Assembly (NCBI GenBank): GCA_025506515.1
Contig: CM046457.1
Span: forward strand, 2,717,063-2,781,062
DNA from: Flaveria trinervia
Lineage: Eukaryota > Streptophyta > Magnoliopsida > Asterales > Asteraceae
Direction: 5' to 3'
Length of the DNA: 64,000 bases
Under the pieces are notes generated by a model. It was not told the origin of the DNA. It saw only the letters and a list, made by a program, of their open reading frames with translations, and made no database searches. Both the position numbers and the translations under genes were made by a program. This document shows positions 23,040-34,707 of the stretch, one piece after another (the stretch's first letter is position 1; the number at the start of each line of letters is the position of its first letter).

Positions 23040-24956
23040 TGTAAGGCCCCGTCTCCGGGACGCTTACAGTTGGTCATTCATCGCACATAAAACATATAAT
23101 TACATTTGTCTTAAGAAAATATTACAGCGGAAACACTCAAAAAAGAAATCTCATTTCATTATAAAGACTTTTGCCAAATAATACATCATTATCTGGTTAC
23201 AAAATACAAGTTTACATTACATCACAAAAGCATTATAATTGGATGTCATCCCAAAAGAGCTGAGTAGTCTCGCAGTGCCATCCCCAGCAATCACTACCTG
23301 CCAACTGGAAAACATATAAAAAATCAGCGTTGCTGAGTGAGTTCTAGTTTTTATAATAAACATACTTTAGTTTCATTAAAACCTTTCATTACAAGTGTAT
23401 GTGATCATACATCATACGTACATACAGATAATATTATTATTATCTTCGTCATTCTTTCGTTCATACTTTCATTCGTTTGTTATAACTTTACTTGCACATT
23501 GGATATCTCTCGTACCAATACCATATGCTACACCCTGAACAATTTAGCTACTGGGTCGAAATCAATAAATGAACAGCTGAGCGTATGCCACAGTACTAGA
23601 GGTAAGCGATAAATGCACTACACGTTTGGTCGATCACAAAGAAAGACCCTGATATCCAATGCTTGCAAGTCTTCTTTCATTCATTCATTAATGCATGCAT
23701 TTATCATCATGTTCCTCTTTCATTCATTTATTAATGCATGCATTCATCATCATGTTCCTCTTTCGTTATCTTTCACTTTACGTTACATAATACTTCGTTC
23801 ATTCGTTATCATAACACGTAAAGTCACAGGAAAGATAAACATACATCATAATAAGGAACATAACATGCACAGTCATTACGTCATACAGGGTAACATCATA
23901 CATACATGACATGCATCATGCAACATCATCATCATTATGCCCTACCTGCTCTCTAAGGCCATAACAATTATCTTACGTGCTCTTACGGGAACCTTTATGT
24001 CAACACTTACATCTGCACTTTCCCCCGAAAGTCAGAAGTTAAACTATACTTTCCTCAGGTGCAACAGCCCTATTCAGGCGTATGGACACCCTTCAGTCGC
24101 ATGGCCTCCATGCGACTGAACACTATACGAATGAACTAATGCGGATGAACACTCATGCGAATGAACACCCAATCGTGCGAATGGACAATGCGGATGGACC
24201 TCATGCGAATGGAAGTAATGCGGATGAGCACTTATGCGACTGGACCTCCAATCGTATGACCTCCATGTGACTGGCCTTTCACTCGTGTGAATGGACCTTC
24301 AATCGTGCGAATGGACCCCAATTGTGCGAATGGACCCCAATCGCACCCTATTCGGCCGTATGGCCTCCAGTCGGTCGCCTAGCCCTAGCTGATGCAGAAT
24401 GCAGTTCATCTCGACTGCAGCCGAGGGTTTTCGGCCTCCAAACTCATCTAAACCCATTTTTGAGCCCAAATCGGCCATCCTAAACCTTAGGGATGCATAC
24501 CACGACACCATTCAAGCGCACACAAGCTCCCAATCAAGACTCAAACGCATCATTCACACACATACACATACACAAAGGGTCAAACAATCACACACTAAAA
24601 AACCTGATTTTAGATGTTTTCCAGCCCCAAAATCGTTTGAAAACAAGTAAAAGAGGGGTCCTAGAACTCACACAAACGAGCACAACGACAAGGGCTTCGA
24701 TTTGGCTCGCTTCTCGACGATTTTGGTTACTCGAACCAACCCGAACCAACACTTTTCCTCTTTTCTTCCTTTCTCTCTTCTCCTCTTTTCTTTGGTTGAT
24801 TTGTTAGTGTGTGGGGAGAGGGTAAGGGCTGCCCTCTCCCTTATATACTCCCACTCACCCGACTTTCTTTCGTTGGTGAGTTTGGTCCTTCGACTTTGGA
24901 CTTTATTCTTTTTCTCCCTTCGTCGGCTTTAAAATAATAAATAACTGGGTGTTACA
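23040..24956 (-). mobile_element. Solo LTR, family 2, inside the Helitron
   Basis: A 1917-bp block starts TGTAAGGCCCCG and ends GGGTGTTACA, flanked by CCACA on both sides (23035-23039 and 24957-24961). It shares end sequences and blocks such as GCTGAGTGAG and GAAAACAAGTAAAA with family 1. Its central array and most of its body differ, and it matches 47423-49383 much better. The minus orientation is inferred from family 1. No internal region is present. Confidence 0.88.
24060..24355. repeat. GCGAATGGA/GCGACTGGA short repeat array in family-2 LTR
   Basis: About seventeen imperfect units contain TGCGAATGGAC, ATGCGGATGA or ATGCGACTG. The matching array in the other family-2 LTR is at about 48470-48790. 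The position within the LTR corresponds to the GGCGCATG array of family 1. Confidence 0.75.
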
Positions 24957-25144
24957 CCACAACAAGCGTAACAACATCGCTTTTGTATAGGTTGTAAAAA
25001 TAGAAATGTAGCAAGTATTGTACAAGTAATACAGGTTTAGCAACTTATGTTGTATAACCAAAATACTTTAAAAGCTTATGTGCATGCAACTTGCAAAGCC
25101 ATCAGTTATCAAACTTATCAAACGTTAAACATCTCCACGACACA

Positions 25145-25178
25145 GTACCCCGCCGCAACGCATGGGGTACCATTCTAG
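25145..25178 (+). other. Helitron 3' terminal hairpin and CTAG end
   Basis: GTACCCC (25145-25151) pairs with GGGGTAC (25164-25170) around a 12-base loop. CATTCTAG follows, with T as the next base. Stem, 4-base spacer, CTRR and flanking T are the standard 3' end of plant Helitrons. Confidence 0.85.
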
Positions 25179-25594
25179 TTATATAAGAAAACACATAACC
25201 TACCATGTACTTATATAGGTTTTTTTTATTAAAATCAATTTACACCGTCCGAACACACCACCCCTGATCTTAGGGTGGATTTTTATAACTTAGGCCCTTG
25301 TATTAATAGTCAAATATACAAATTAAACTCCCTTTGATCTAATTTCTTTTCAACTAGGCCTAATTTATAAAATCAATTTTAATTCATATTTTTAGAATTA
25401 TAATTATAACTATTGATTGATTTATTTATCATTTCAAAAACCATATTTCATTTCTTAATTTATTTACCATTTGATGTTATTTAAAGCTGATTAAAATAAA
25501 ACATTTACATTCTATAAATCTCTATACTGATAAATAAAAATAAATTTAGATATTTGTCACCATTTTAGGCCATGAAATAATTGGTTTTCCTGCT
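25179..25594. repeat. Dispersed intergenic repeat, copy 2
   Basis: The stretch from about 25210 to 25560 aligns by eye with two separated pieces near 9.1-9.3 kb and 10.4-10.7 kb. It contains no coding sequence and was later hit on its right side by the solo LTR at 25600. Confidence 0.5.
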
Positions 25595-25599
25595 TCTCT

Positions 25600-27607
25600 T
25601 GTAAGGCCCCGTTCCCGGGGACCTCACAGTCGGTCATTCACAGCAATTAAAAACATTAAACATTATAACTATGCAATCTTAAGCAGCAGAATTAGTTTAT
25701 CAAAGACCATTTATTTCATTTAAACCACTATGGTTGAGCAATACAGCACTATTTAACTGGTTACAAAAGAATTATTTTACTGTATTACAAAACAACAACA
25801 ACATAAAGTACGAATGGATGTCAGTCTTTCTCTGCCGAGTAGCTTCACCCTCGTGCCATCCTCAGTAATAATTACCTGCCAACTGAAAATATATAAAAGT
25901 CAGCGTTGCTGAGTGAGCTCTAGTTTTATAAGTAATAAAATAATTTCTATATGTTGTATATGAAAATACTCTTTTCTGTAAAATGCAACTCTGTACTGTA
26001 TATGCGAGCATGCATCAACTATATGAACAATCATTGTTCATTCTCTTTACTATATGCCTTGTTTACAATGCATTCTTTTATATTTATCTTTCACTATCTA
26101 TAGGGACCAATGAGCAATACCCCAACTATGTGCGCGATGGAAAACGGGTGATGGGCCATCTATATCTCTCGAAAGGGTCAATTGTATCCCCCGAAAGGGT
26201 TCTGTGTACTGTGTACAAGGCCGACCCAATCACCCAGGGTACGCTACAAGGGTCCTGCCAATCTCAATTGATTGGCCCTGTGTGCACAATAGGATAGCTA
26301 ACCTGTAGCACCGTTGAGCTAACGACAACACGGTCGTGTCCCTCCTATGAGCTTGCAAGACTTGTTAACATTTTATTATAGTTCCTCTTCTTTTCTTTAT
26401 TGCTCTTTCACTTTATTATTACGATATACTTTACGTTACGATAATAAATACCACGTAAAGTCACATACTATAAGTAATAATAATAATAATATCAATAATA
26501 AGTAATAAGGAACATCATATGTAATCATAACATGCATGGAACATCATCATTACTAAGCCCTAGTCAACTCTGGTCAAAACCCTAAAGCACAGACTCCTAG
26601 AAAACTCTGTAAAATTTTCTAAGTGTTAGGCGCATGAGCCCTGTTTGGGCGTTTTACCACTATGCAGGCGCATCAGCCAACACTTAATCATTTTATCACT
26701 TAGGCGCATGGGTACTATTTGTGCGAATGAACACTTAGACGCATGAGCAATTCAGACGCATGGACACTTAGGCGCATGAGCCACTTGGGCGCATGGGCGC
26801 TATTGGGGCGCATGGCCCTTCACTTGGTTGTCCTGTTAACATTTCTAGGCGCATAGGCCACTGTTCAGGCGCATGGGCTGTACTTAAACATTTCTAAGGT
26901 AATCTTAGGCGCATGGGCTACTGTTTAGGCGCATGGACTACACTTAAATCTTTCTAAGGTATTTTCAGATGTATGAACCTTTTGTGTAACTTGTTCTTAG
27001 CATGCTTTCATACACATTCATCAAACTCATCTGTTCTAAGCTTAACATGACTACTCTAAGCATGAACAACCTATAAACATTCAAGAATTTAACACTTAAC
27101 AAGCACAATACATACGGGTAACATACATAAACTTTGTAAAAATATTTTAATACATTTCCAGCCCCAAACATAGTTAAAACAAGTAAGAACCAGGGTCTAG
27201 AACTCACCTGGTGCAACTTGGGTGTTTTCTTCCTTTCTAACCCGCTTGCAATGAGTTCAAACACCTAAAACAACACCACAACACACACACGAGCACAATC
27301 GCAACACATAGGCACATAAGCATATAACCGGGATTAAACTCATCATAAACATATGAAAACCTTGAATTCTTACCTTGAATTCACTTTTCTTCTTCTTCTT
27401 TCTTTAGCCGAGAGTTTCTTTGCTCTCTCTCTAAAACAGGGTGAAGATGATGATGTGAAGTGAGGGTGGGCGGCCATGCCCACCTTTACACCAACTTTTC
27501 AAAGATTTTTTGTCCTTTTTACACTTTTAGTCCCTCCACTTGGACTGAATTGTCTTTCTTTCTTTTATTCTTTATTTCTTGTCTTTTAAATATAACCGGG
27601 TGTTACA
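25600..27607 (-). mobile_element. Solo LTR, family 1
   Basis: A 2008-bp block starts TGTAAGGCCCCG and ends GGGTGTTACA, flanked by TCTCT on both sides (25595-25599 and 27608-27612). Sequence order is the same as in the solo LTR at 162-2306 and inverse to the 3' LTR at 4652-6698. It carries two 22-bp units (26157-26204, one intact W-box core) and a GGCGCATG array (26628-26975). There is no internal region. Confidence 0.92.
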
Positions 27608-27612
27608 TCTCT

Positions 27613-28777
27613 CTTCTCTTAATTATTAATGTTATAATGAACATGTATTAATTAATAACTAACCATAACTAAAATTTCAAATATGTTAACTTTAAATTTT
27701 AAATGTGTAATAAATAGACTTATTCAATGGTGTATAATACACAATATAAGATATAAATTTTATATTATAAATCATGTAAAAATAAAATTATTTAGATAGT
27801 GTATTACATGAGATTGTAACCTAGTAATTGAAATAAGTATAGTTAGATATTAAAGATAAGAGTAAAAGAAGAACATATTGTTTTATGCATTAACAAATTG
27901 TACATTCCACATTAAACTTGTGTTAGGTGTCTTACCAATTGTTTAAAATTATAATAGAGGCAAAAAGATGCTTTATATAGTAACTAGCGGGCGCGTTGTG
28001 GTAATATGGACAATTTACAACTTTGTACTTGTATATATTGAGACATTGTTTATATATTTGTAGCTTAAGATAGTTTCATTGTGGTTAAGCTACCACGCCA
28101 TTGAAGTTCAACAAATGAAGGATCTAATGAGTGAATTTTAAAGAGTTCTTTCGTACATTTTAGCACACGAAGAAGAAAATGAAGAACATAACACCTACGT
28201 TTAGTTTCATTAGATGAAATACATTAAGGAAATGACTGGTTTGATGCATTTTATTCTCAAATTATTTCTACTCCTAAGTTGTCTCTTGATGTTGACTTTT
28301 TGAAAAGACCATCTGCTTTAACAAATAGGTTGGTTAGTATAGTTGAAGTCAATACCATCTTGGTATCGAAAATACTTTATGACAAGATTATAATCTTGGC
28401 CCAACCACCTTATGCATATATTAATGGTAAATTATAAGATACATCTCTTTGAAGAAAATAAGGACATAACGGGAACATTGATAGATAGTAATAAATAATA
28501 AATAATAGATAATAACTAATAGGTAGACAAATTTATATTGCATCCTCAATCTTCACCCTAATATATTAGACCAATAATCACATTTATTTCTAAATTTTGT
28601 TTATATTTTCAGAAGTTAGTACATTTCATTTTTTAATAAAATAATGTAAGATTTTATATTTCTATTCTTCCACCTACAAACACATAAAATATAATGAAAG
28701 ATAAAAAAGAAATTAATGTCATAAGAAGCTAGTCAATAAAAAAATAAAAATAAAAAGGCGAGTCTCTTAATCTCATT
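27613..28777. other. Intergenic DNA with a Helitron-end remnant and an unrecognised open stretch
   Basis: At 27801-27824 a decayed GTGTATTACA hairpin precedes TAACCTAG and T, resembling a Helitron 3' end. At about 28229-28437 a plus-strand frame is open for roughly 69 codons without ATG (NDWFDAFYSQII...). I do not recognise it; it may be a gene-fragment relic. Confidence 0.35.
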
Positions 28778-29646
28778 CCTATGTTGGAAACAGATGGAAA
28801 CTATCATATGAGTAGGTGTGTTTACAAGGCGAGCTGACCAAGTGGATCTTTACTCATGTTTTGTTCGTTTTTAAATCGAACCTAGCCGATCGGTTTGTTA
28901 CAACTGAGCGGAAAATCGAACGAGCATTTTTCAAACGTTAATTTTTTGATCGAGCGCCAAGCAAGTGCATATGAGCGTTGAACTATTTGTACAACTCAAC
29001 TATTTAACATGTCATCTGATTTGTATTGAAATGCAAGATGATTACAATGTCGGGTCTTAAGTTTTAATGACTTAAAATAGTCACATTTCCTAACACAACA
29101 TTTTCGTATATAACAATATATTGTGGCTAGCGATGTGACTAAGACTAAAGCCGATGAGCCGGTGAACATATTAAAAAGAGAACGATACATGTATGAGAGT
29201 GGGAGATGATCGACTAAGAGTAAAAGTGGGGTTAAAATTTTATTTATAGCGACTTAGGATTTCACTTAGTTAATGTTTAGTGTTAAATTTTTTTACTAGA
29301 TTGATTGATCTAGTGTGTATGAATATAGTTGAATAATTGTATATAGTAAGTCAAATCTACGTGCTATGTATAAACTTTCTATAAAAAAATAAAAATTAAT
29401 TCGATTCGAACTGACCAAGCGGACCTTTGCTTGTTCTTGGCTCGTTTACAAACCAATCCGAGTCAATCGGCTCATTTACAACCGATGAGAAATTCAAACG
29501 AACAATTTTCGAGCAAATTCCGAACAAACGTATTCGAGTGAGTGTTTTAAACAGCCTTACATATGAGGCACTTAATGTGAATATTCTATCCTATATTGGA
29601 AACAGATGAAAACTATCATACGAGTCACTTATTGTGAATATTCTAA
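28778..29646 (+). repeat. 57-bp direct duplication, first copy split by a hAT-like element
   Basis: The unit with TTGGAAACAGATG, ACTATCAT and TGTGAATATTCTA occurs at 28778-28812 plus 29568-29589, and again at 29590-29646. The first copy is interrupted exactly by the element at 28813-29559 and its 8-bp duplication. Confidence 0.75.
28813..29559. mobile_element. Non-autonomous hAT-like element
   Basis: The 747-bp block starts TAGGTGTGTTTACAAGGC and ends TTTTAAACAGCCTTA, an imperfect inverted repeat. It is flanked by the 8-bp direct repeat CATATGAG (28805-28812 and 29560-29567). Subterminal GACCAAG, CTCGTT and CGAACGA motifs occur near both ends. No transposase is encoded. Confidence 0.82.
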
Positions 29647-31428
29647 TGCTCTAAGATTTATTTTGCAGTCTTAAAATTTTAGTCAAAGTTAAAAAAATAT
29701 ACAAGTTTTACAAGAGAAAACTGCGCGTACGAAAGGTTACCAAAGTTCATATATTTGACACTATGGCCTATAAATAATTTCTTCATCTTAATGAAAGTAG
29801 TGAGTTTAATTTTAAAAAGTATTAAAAACACTGTCTAACTTCACTATATGTGAATTGTAAATTTTTTAGGAAACTAAACTTTGTTCCATATATGTTTAGA
29901 AAACTAACCAACTAATTCACATCCAACCAAAGCCAAGTTCAAAGACTGAAAATTTTAATTGAACAATGCTCGAATATTATAAATTTAAACTAGTTCAGCT
30001 TGAGTAGTATCGCTTAAAAACAAATGATTTTTATTGACGACTAATATTATTCGAAATATGTTAGTGAAAGTGGAAATGGACCAGAATCCTTTCGTAATGC
30101 ACATTGGAAAGATGGTCGTGTCTAATCTAAAAATATTATTTCCCCTTATTCCATAGATGTGAACGACCTAAAAATTAGCATACCATATAATATGTTGTTC
30201 TTTATCTTCGTTTATGATAACACAATCATTGACCTTTTTATTATCTTTGCTTTTTCCTCTTAGCATTACAATTCCTTAATGCACCAACTATGATCTTATT
30301 TTCAACAACAATAACCAAAATTGTTAACTTTTAACTTTAAATTCCTTAACCTAAACACTAAAGAAATATGATTACAGACTGAAACTGACGTAAAGAAATA
30401 GCACCAACGATTTCTTGTTCTATTAAATCAACTATTAAAAAGAATTACCAATGAAACAAGTTCAAAATTGCAAGTTGTTTTCTATACTCTCTCCTCACCT
30501 CTTTATACCTTCTCATATCATTTATATTCAAATAAACAATTTTTAACAGAAAACTAAAGATACAAGTGAATAGAAAACTTACCCCTTTATGAATTAAAAT
30601 ATGTTAACATTGTCCCCCTCAAAGAACGAGGGTCATAGTACAAACAAAAGAGAACGATTTTGAAAAACCCGTTCAATCTTTTTATTCTAATAAATAAGTG
30701 ATTTGAGATGTACATGATGACATATCGTGAATTGTAGATTTTTGTTTTACACTTATCATTCCTATTAAATAATAATGATATTTGAATAGATATATGAAAT
30801 ACTTAAATATTTAAAATATAAATCTTGTTATTGCAGTAATTGATTAAAACTGACTAAATCGATCATGAGAATATTTTAATTATATCTTATCTTAACTTAT
30901 AATTTTATAATTATTTTATTTTATTATTTATAGTTATTAGTTTTTTTATTTTATATTTTACCAATGATTGATAATATTTAACAGAAAGTTTTATAAAAAT
31001 TGTTAACTTACAGTTACTTATTCAACTCGTGTAATGTAATGTGTGAATTTCTAACCTAATACAAAGTGCTAGCCGATCTAGTGCTCGGGTCCTACAGTTC
31101 AACGATCTCCGGTTCTTTGCAAACGATATTTTTTCTTTGTTTATTGTTATTTTTTATTTGTATTATTATAATTTCTTGAAATCTTGCGTAATTTGGGTCG
31201 TAAAAATGATGGGCTTCCAATGATTTTAATGAAGCACTTCTAAAAGATTACATTACTAGAAGACAAACTAGAGCATGTATTTAATTCGGCTCAACATCTC
31301 CAAGAGAGCCCGTAGATTGATCTGCCCTTTAGAGTTAATCCAGCCCACAACCTAATAAATAGAGAATTATTATTTTTCTCATGTGATTTAAGCCGTTTAA
31401 CTTTTTTAGTTCAAAAAAAATATTTTAA
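29647..31428. other. AT-rich intergenic DNA
   Basis: No gene was recognised. At 31030-31059 a degenerate hairpin followed by TTCTAACCTAA and T resembles a further decayed Helitron 3' end. Confidence 0.4.
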
Positions 31429-32114
31429 CATATCAGACCTTGATATTGCCATTTATAACAGTTTTAGTCCCTAAGACTAACTCTGTTAATTTATTTCGTT
31501 AAATGGGGCTATTCATTTATTTTAAAAATTCTTTCATTTTTCTTTATCATTTGTTTGTTAAATCCATTTATTTATCAAAAATTATTCATCTTATAAAAAT
31601 CTTTGTCTATAAAAATAGTTTTTTAGAACCATCACTTTTAACCTCTTTTTTTTTAAATGTTTTGTTTCTATAAATGTTTATTTTAATATTCATTTTGAAC
31701 ATCTTTCGTTTGCTTGGAATTGTTCAACTTTTTAATCCCTTGGATTTTTTAAAATCATTTATTTTTTGAACTTATATTTGTTAATGACTATCAGTAAATT
31801 ATATAATATTGTATGTATTTTCAACAACTATATGTCTAGTGTTTATTTTTGGAATAACTATGTTTTACTTATTTAAATTGCTAACACTTTATCGGGTTAA
31901 ATTTTTAAAAACTTCTAACTTATATTGTATAATTAATTGAAAGATTATAAAAAAGACCAAAGATTTTAAAATATTATAACTTGTACCGCGTAATTAAATT
32001 GAAAGTTTTCTAACAATGACTTCAGAAAAGTATACAAAAAGAAAATCTTTAAAAAATAAGTATTTATTTTTCTATATTTAAAACATGTTTTATTAAATAA
32101 TAATAATAATAATA

Positions 32115-32150
<36 letters not shown>

Positions 32151-32631
32151 CAACAACAACAACAACGAAAGAAAACCAAAATAGTGATATATATTTCTGG
32201 CTTGTATCGTATAATAAAAAAAAGATATTGAAACAGTTGAAAATTTAATTTTCTTTAAATAAATTAATATTTTAGAAAAAATGTTTATACAAAACGATTT
32301 TAAAAAGTTGAATTTATTTATACAAACCACGTTTGAAATTATATATATATTAAATTTAAAACCAAAATAACATAAACAGTTTAAAAACTTTAAAAAATCA
32401 TTTTTTTCTAATAAACAAACTAAAAAACTCATTTAGAAGATAAGAAAAATACCTTTAGAAATTTGAGTAATTACATAATAGCCCACTAATTATTAAAAGA
32501 ACTTTAATTCACATAAATAGTCCCTGGGATGTAAAAAGTCTAAAATACTCTTATATTTAACGGAATAAATTAACGTAGTTAGTAATAGGGGCCAAAACTG
32601 TTGTAAAATACAATCTCAAGGTTTTATATGT
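31429..32631. repeat. Imperfect long inverted repeat, possible terminal repeats of a DNA element
   Basis: The left arm (31429-31505) reads CCTTGATATTGCC, AACAGTTTTAG and GTTAATTTATTTCGTTAAAT. The right arm (32554-32631) is its inverse complement with about a quarter of bases changed. The arms enclose about 1.05 kb of AT-rich DNA with a TAA/CAA microsatellite and no ORF. A clear target duplication was not found. Confidence 0.45.
32095..32166. repeat. (TAA)n(CAA)n microsatellite
   Basis: Runs of TAA and then CAA triplets span about 70 bp. Confidence 0.95.
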
Positions 32632-32647
32632 CAAAAAACAACCATTA

Positions 32648-32850
32648 CAACCAATGGGAGAGCTTGAACTGTTTCGTAAGGGGGGCGGGGGCGAAATTAA
32701 ATTTTTAGGGGTGCGAATTTGATGTTCATATAAAAATTTACGCTACCGGAGCAAAAAATTACACAATCGGACTAAAATTTAACAGTACGGACAAAAAATA
32801 AGTGGGTGGCACCCCATGCCCCTCACTGGTCCCTATTATGCTCCGCCAGT
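32648..32850. mobile_element. Possible small terminal-inverted-repeat element
   Basis: The left end CAATGGGAGAGC and the inverse of the right end, CACTGGCGGAGC, match at 9 of 12 positions. The body has GGGGTGCGAATTTG and CACCCCATGCCCC. No target duplication is clear. Confidence 0.35.
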
Positions 32851-33180
32851 GCTAACAACGGTCTCAAGGTTTATTAAATGAGTGCTGTCTTCACAAACAA
32901 ATGATTATCCTTACAAACAGTGTTATTCTTGTGCAATTTGCGTAACCATGCAACCCTCTTTCTCATCTAACTATATCTTGTTCAACAAATAATAAGAAAA
33001 TATCAAGTTATGGCTTCTTTTTTTAAAAAAAACCTCACGAGACTAATAATTTATTCATACCAAAGGGCATGTAACTTAAGAAATGTATTTATGTGTTGGA
33101 ATGATGTTATTATTAAGTGATTAAAGGTTCAAGTCTAATATAGACGAATGATGTATACTTAAGACTCAAGAGTAGATTTA

Positions 33181-33515
33181 GGGGTTATTTGACAGACTCT
33201 TAATCAGTGTCTTAATGGTTCAGATATTCGAATGGTTCAACACTTAATGGTTCATACTGTTTGTTTCGCGAGCACATATCTAAATGATTAAGACATTTAC
33301 CTCTAAATGAATAAGTATTATACTGATGTTAAATGGTTAAGAGGTCTAATGCTGAATGGTTAAGACATATTATCTGAATTGGTCAGACATTTGCCTTTGA
33401 TTAGTTAAACGATATACTAGCTCTTAATGGTTCAGACATTTTAATATTCAACACTTAATGATTCAAACTTTTTATTAGTTTAACACTTAATCATTCAGAA
33501 GTTATCAAAAAACCC
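33181..33515. mobile_element. Harbinger-type MITE
   Basis: A 335-bp block starts GGGGTTATTTGACAG and ends TATCAAAAAACCC, flanked by TTA on both sides (33178-33180 and 33516-33518). Its interior is filled with CTTAATGGTTCA and CATTCAG motifs, like the ends of the Harbinger element at 11020-13503, so it is probably a deletion derivative of a related element. Confidence 0.75.
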
Positions 33516-33518
33516 TTA

Positions 33519-34702
33519 ATGGAATGTGTGAGTTGGTTGTTAAAAAGTAATTAAATTAATTTATTGCTAGCTTGTTTCAGAAAGATGCATAACGTATATG
33601 AAACCAAAGGATTTTTTTTAATATAAAGTAACCATGGAGCACAAGATTCGCGTAAAGTATAAATTATAAGTATACTTTAACCCACCCCAATGATAACTAG
33701 ATAAAGAATACATTATACGAGCACATTTTTCTTTACTTTTCTCAAATTAAACAAGAAAATTTCAACTTAAAAAAAGTAATCACATTGCTTAATATACAAT
33801 TACATTGCATCCACACTCCAATTGTTTAATAGTATTTGATTGGTTTTATGTAATCAATTAAGGCCCTTGACAAAAGATACCAAAAAAAGTTGGAAATACA
33901 TGTGGTTTGTGTCATTTGTAAGAGACATGCATGTGGGAACAAGAGATTTTTTTAAATCCTTAAAACTCATTGGAATTGAAACCTATCGGAAAGAATATAA
34001 TAAGGCATATTTTACAAGCATGGGTTGAATTGATATAAACAACAATGGTGTAAATAGAATAACTGAATTTGTCTTTTAGATACTCAATCTGGGTTGAAAT
34101 GTGTCGAGTGTTGATCAATTTACAAGTCAAGGTTTTTTATATTGATAAGATGTTACATTGATAAAGTATATTGATAAAATGTTCAAATAATCTATTCGAA
34201 AGGAAGAAACTATGATTTGTGAACAAGAAAGAAAGACCAAACACTTTTAAAAATATTTAGAGCTTTTTGATCTTGAAACGAAAAAGAATTTCATGAAGAA
34301 GGGAAACAAAGGAAAACAAATAAAGGAAAAGAAACGATCAAATATTGATTGATTTAGTGTGATCGGTCAAAAATATTAATGAAAAACACTTAATCACCTT
34401 TAATAGTAATTGCAAGTAGGGTGTTGAATCCGATGGGAATCAATGGAAAGTGTTAGCAACAAAGAAACTAAGAAAAGTAAACATTAGAAAAGAAACTTGA
34501 TTGATTGTTGATTTTAGTAATTGTGAATTTAACAAACTTAAGTATTAGTTTTTAAACAATCTTGGTAAAAAGAACCCACTTTGGTTTGGCGAAGTAACAC
34601 TATTTTAGTTTAACCTATCGAGAAGTCACTAATGGTGGCTCTATGCGTGATAAGATCCAAGTGATTATTACAAATTAGAGTTTAATAGAGTCTATTCATA
34701 CA
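33519..34702. other. AT-rich intergenic DNA before the copia element
   Basis: No coding similarity or repeat structure was recognised. A 62-codon open frame at 33840 has no recognisable motif. Confidence 0.45.
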
Positions 34703-34707
34703 AGTAC

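Larger units (their letters stand above)
14919..25178 (+). mobile_element. Helitron with Rep/helicase and RPA-like genes
   Basis: The element has the full gene set of a plant autonomous Helitron: a HUH Rep nuclease fused to a PIF1-like helicase (14919-19207), then a replication protein A-like gene (20420-22873). The 3' end is a hairpin followed by CATTCTAG (to 25178) and then T, the expected A^T insertion context. Several frameshifts disable Rep/helicase. A 1.9-kb solo LTR sits between the RPA gene and the 3' end (23040-24956), so the LTR came later. The start given is that of the Rep ORF; the true 5' terminus is not identified. Confidence 0.82.
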
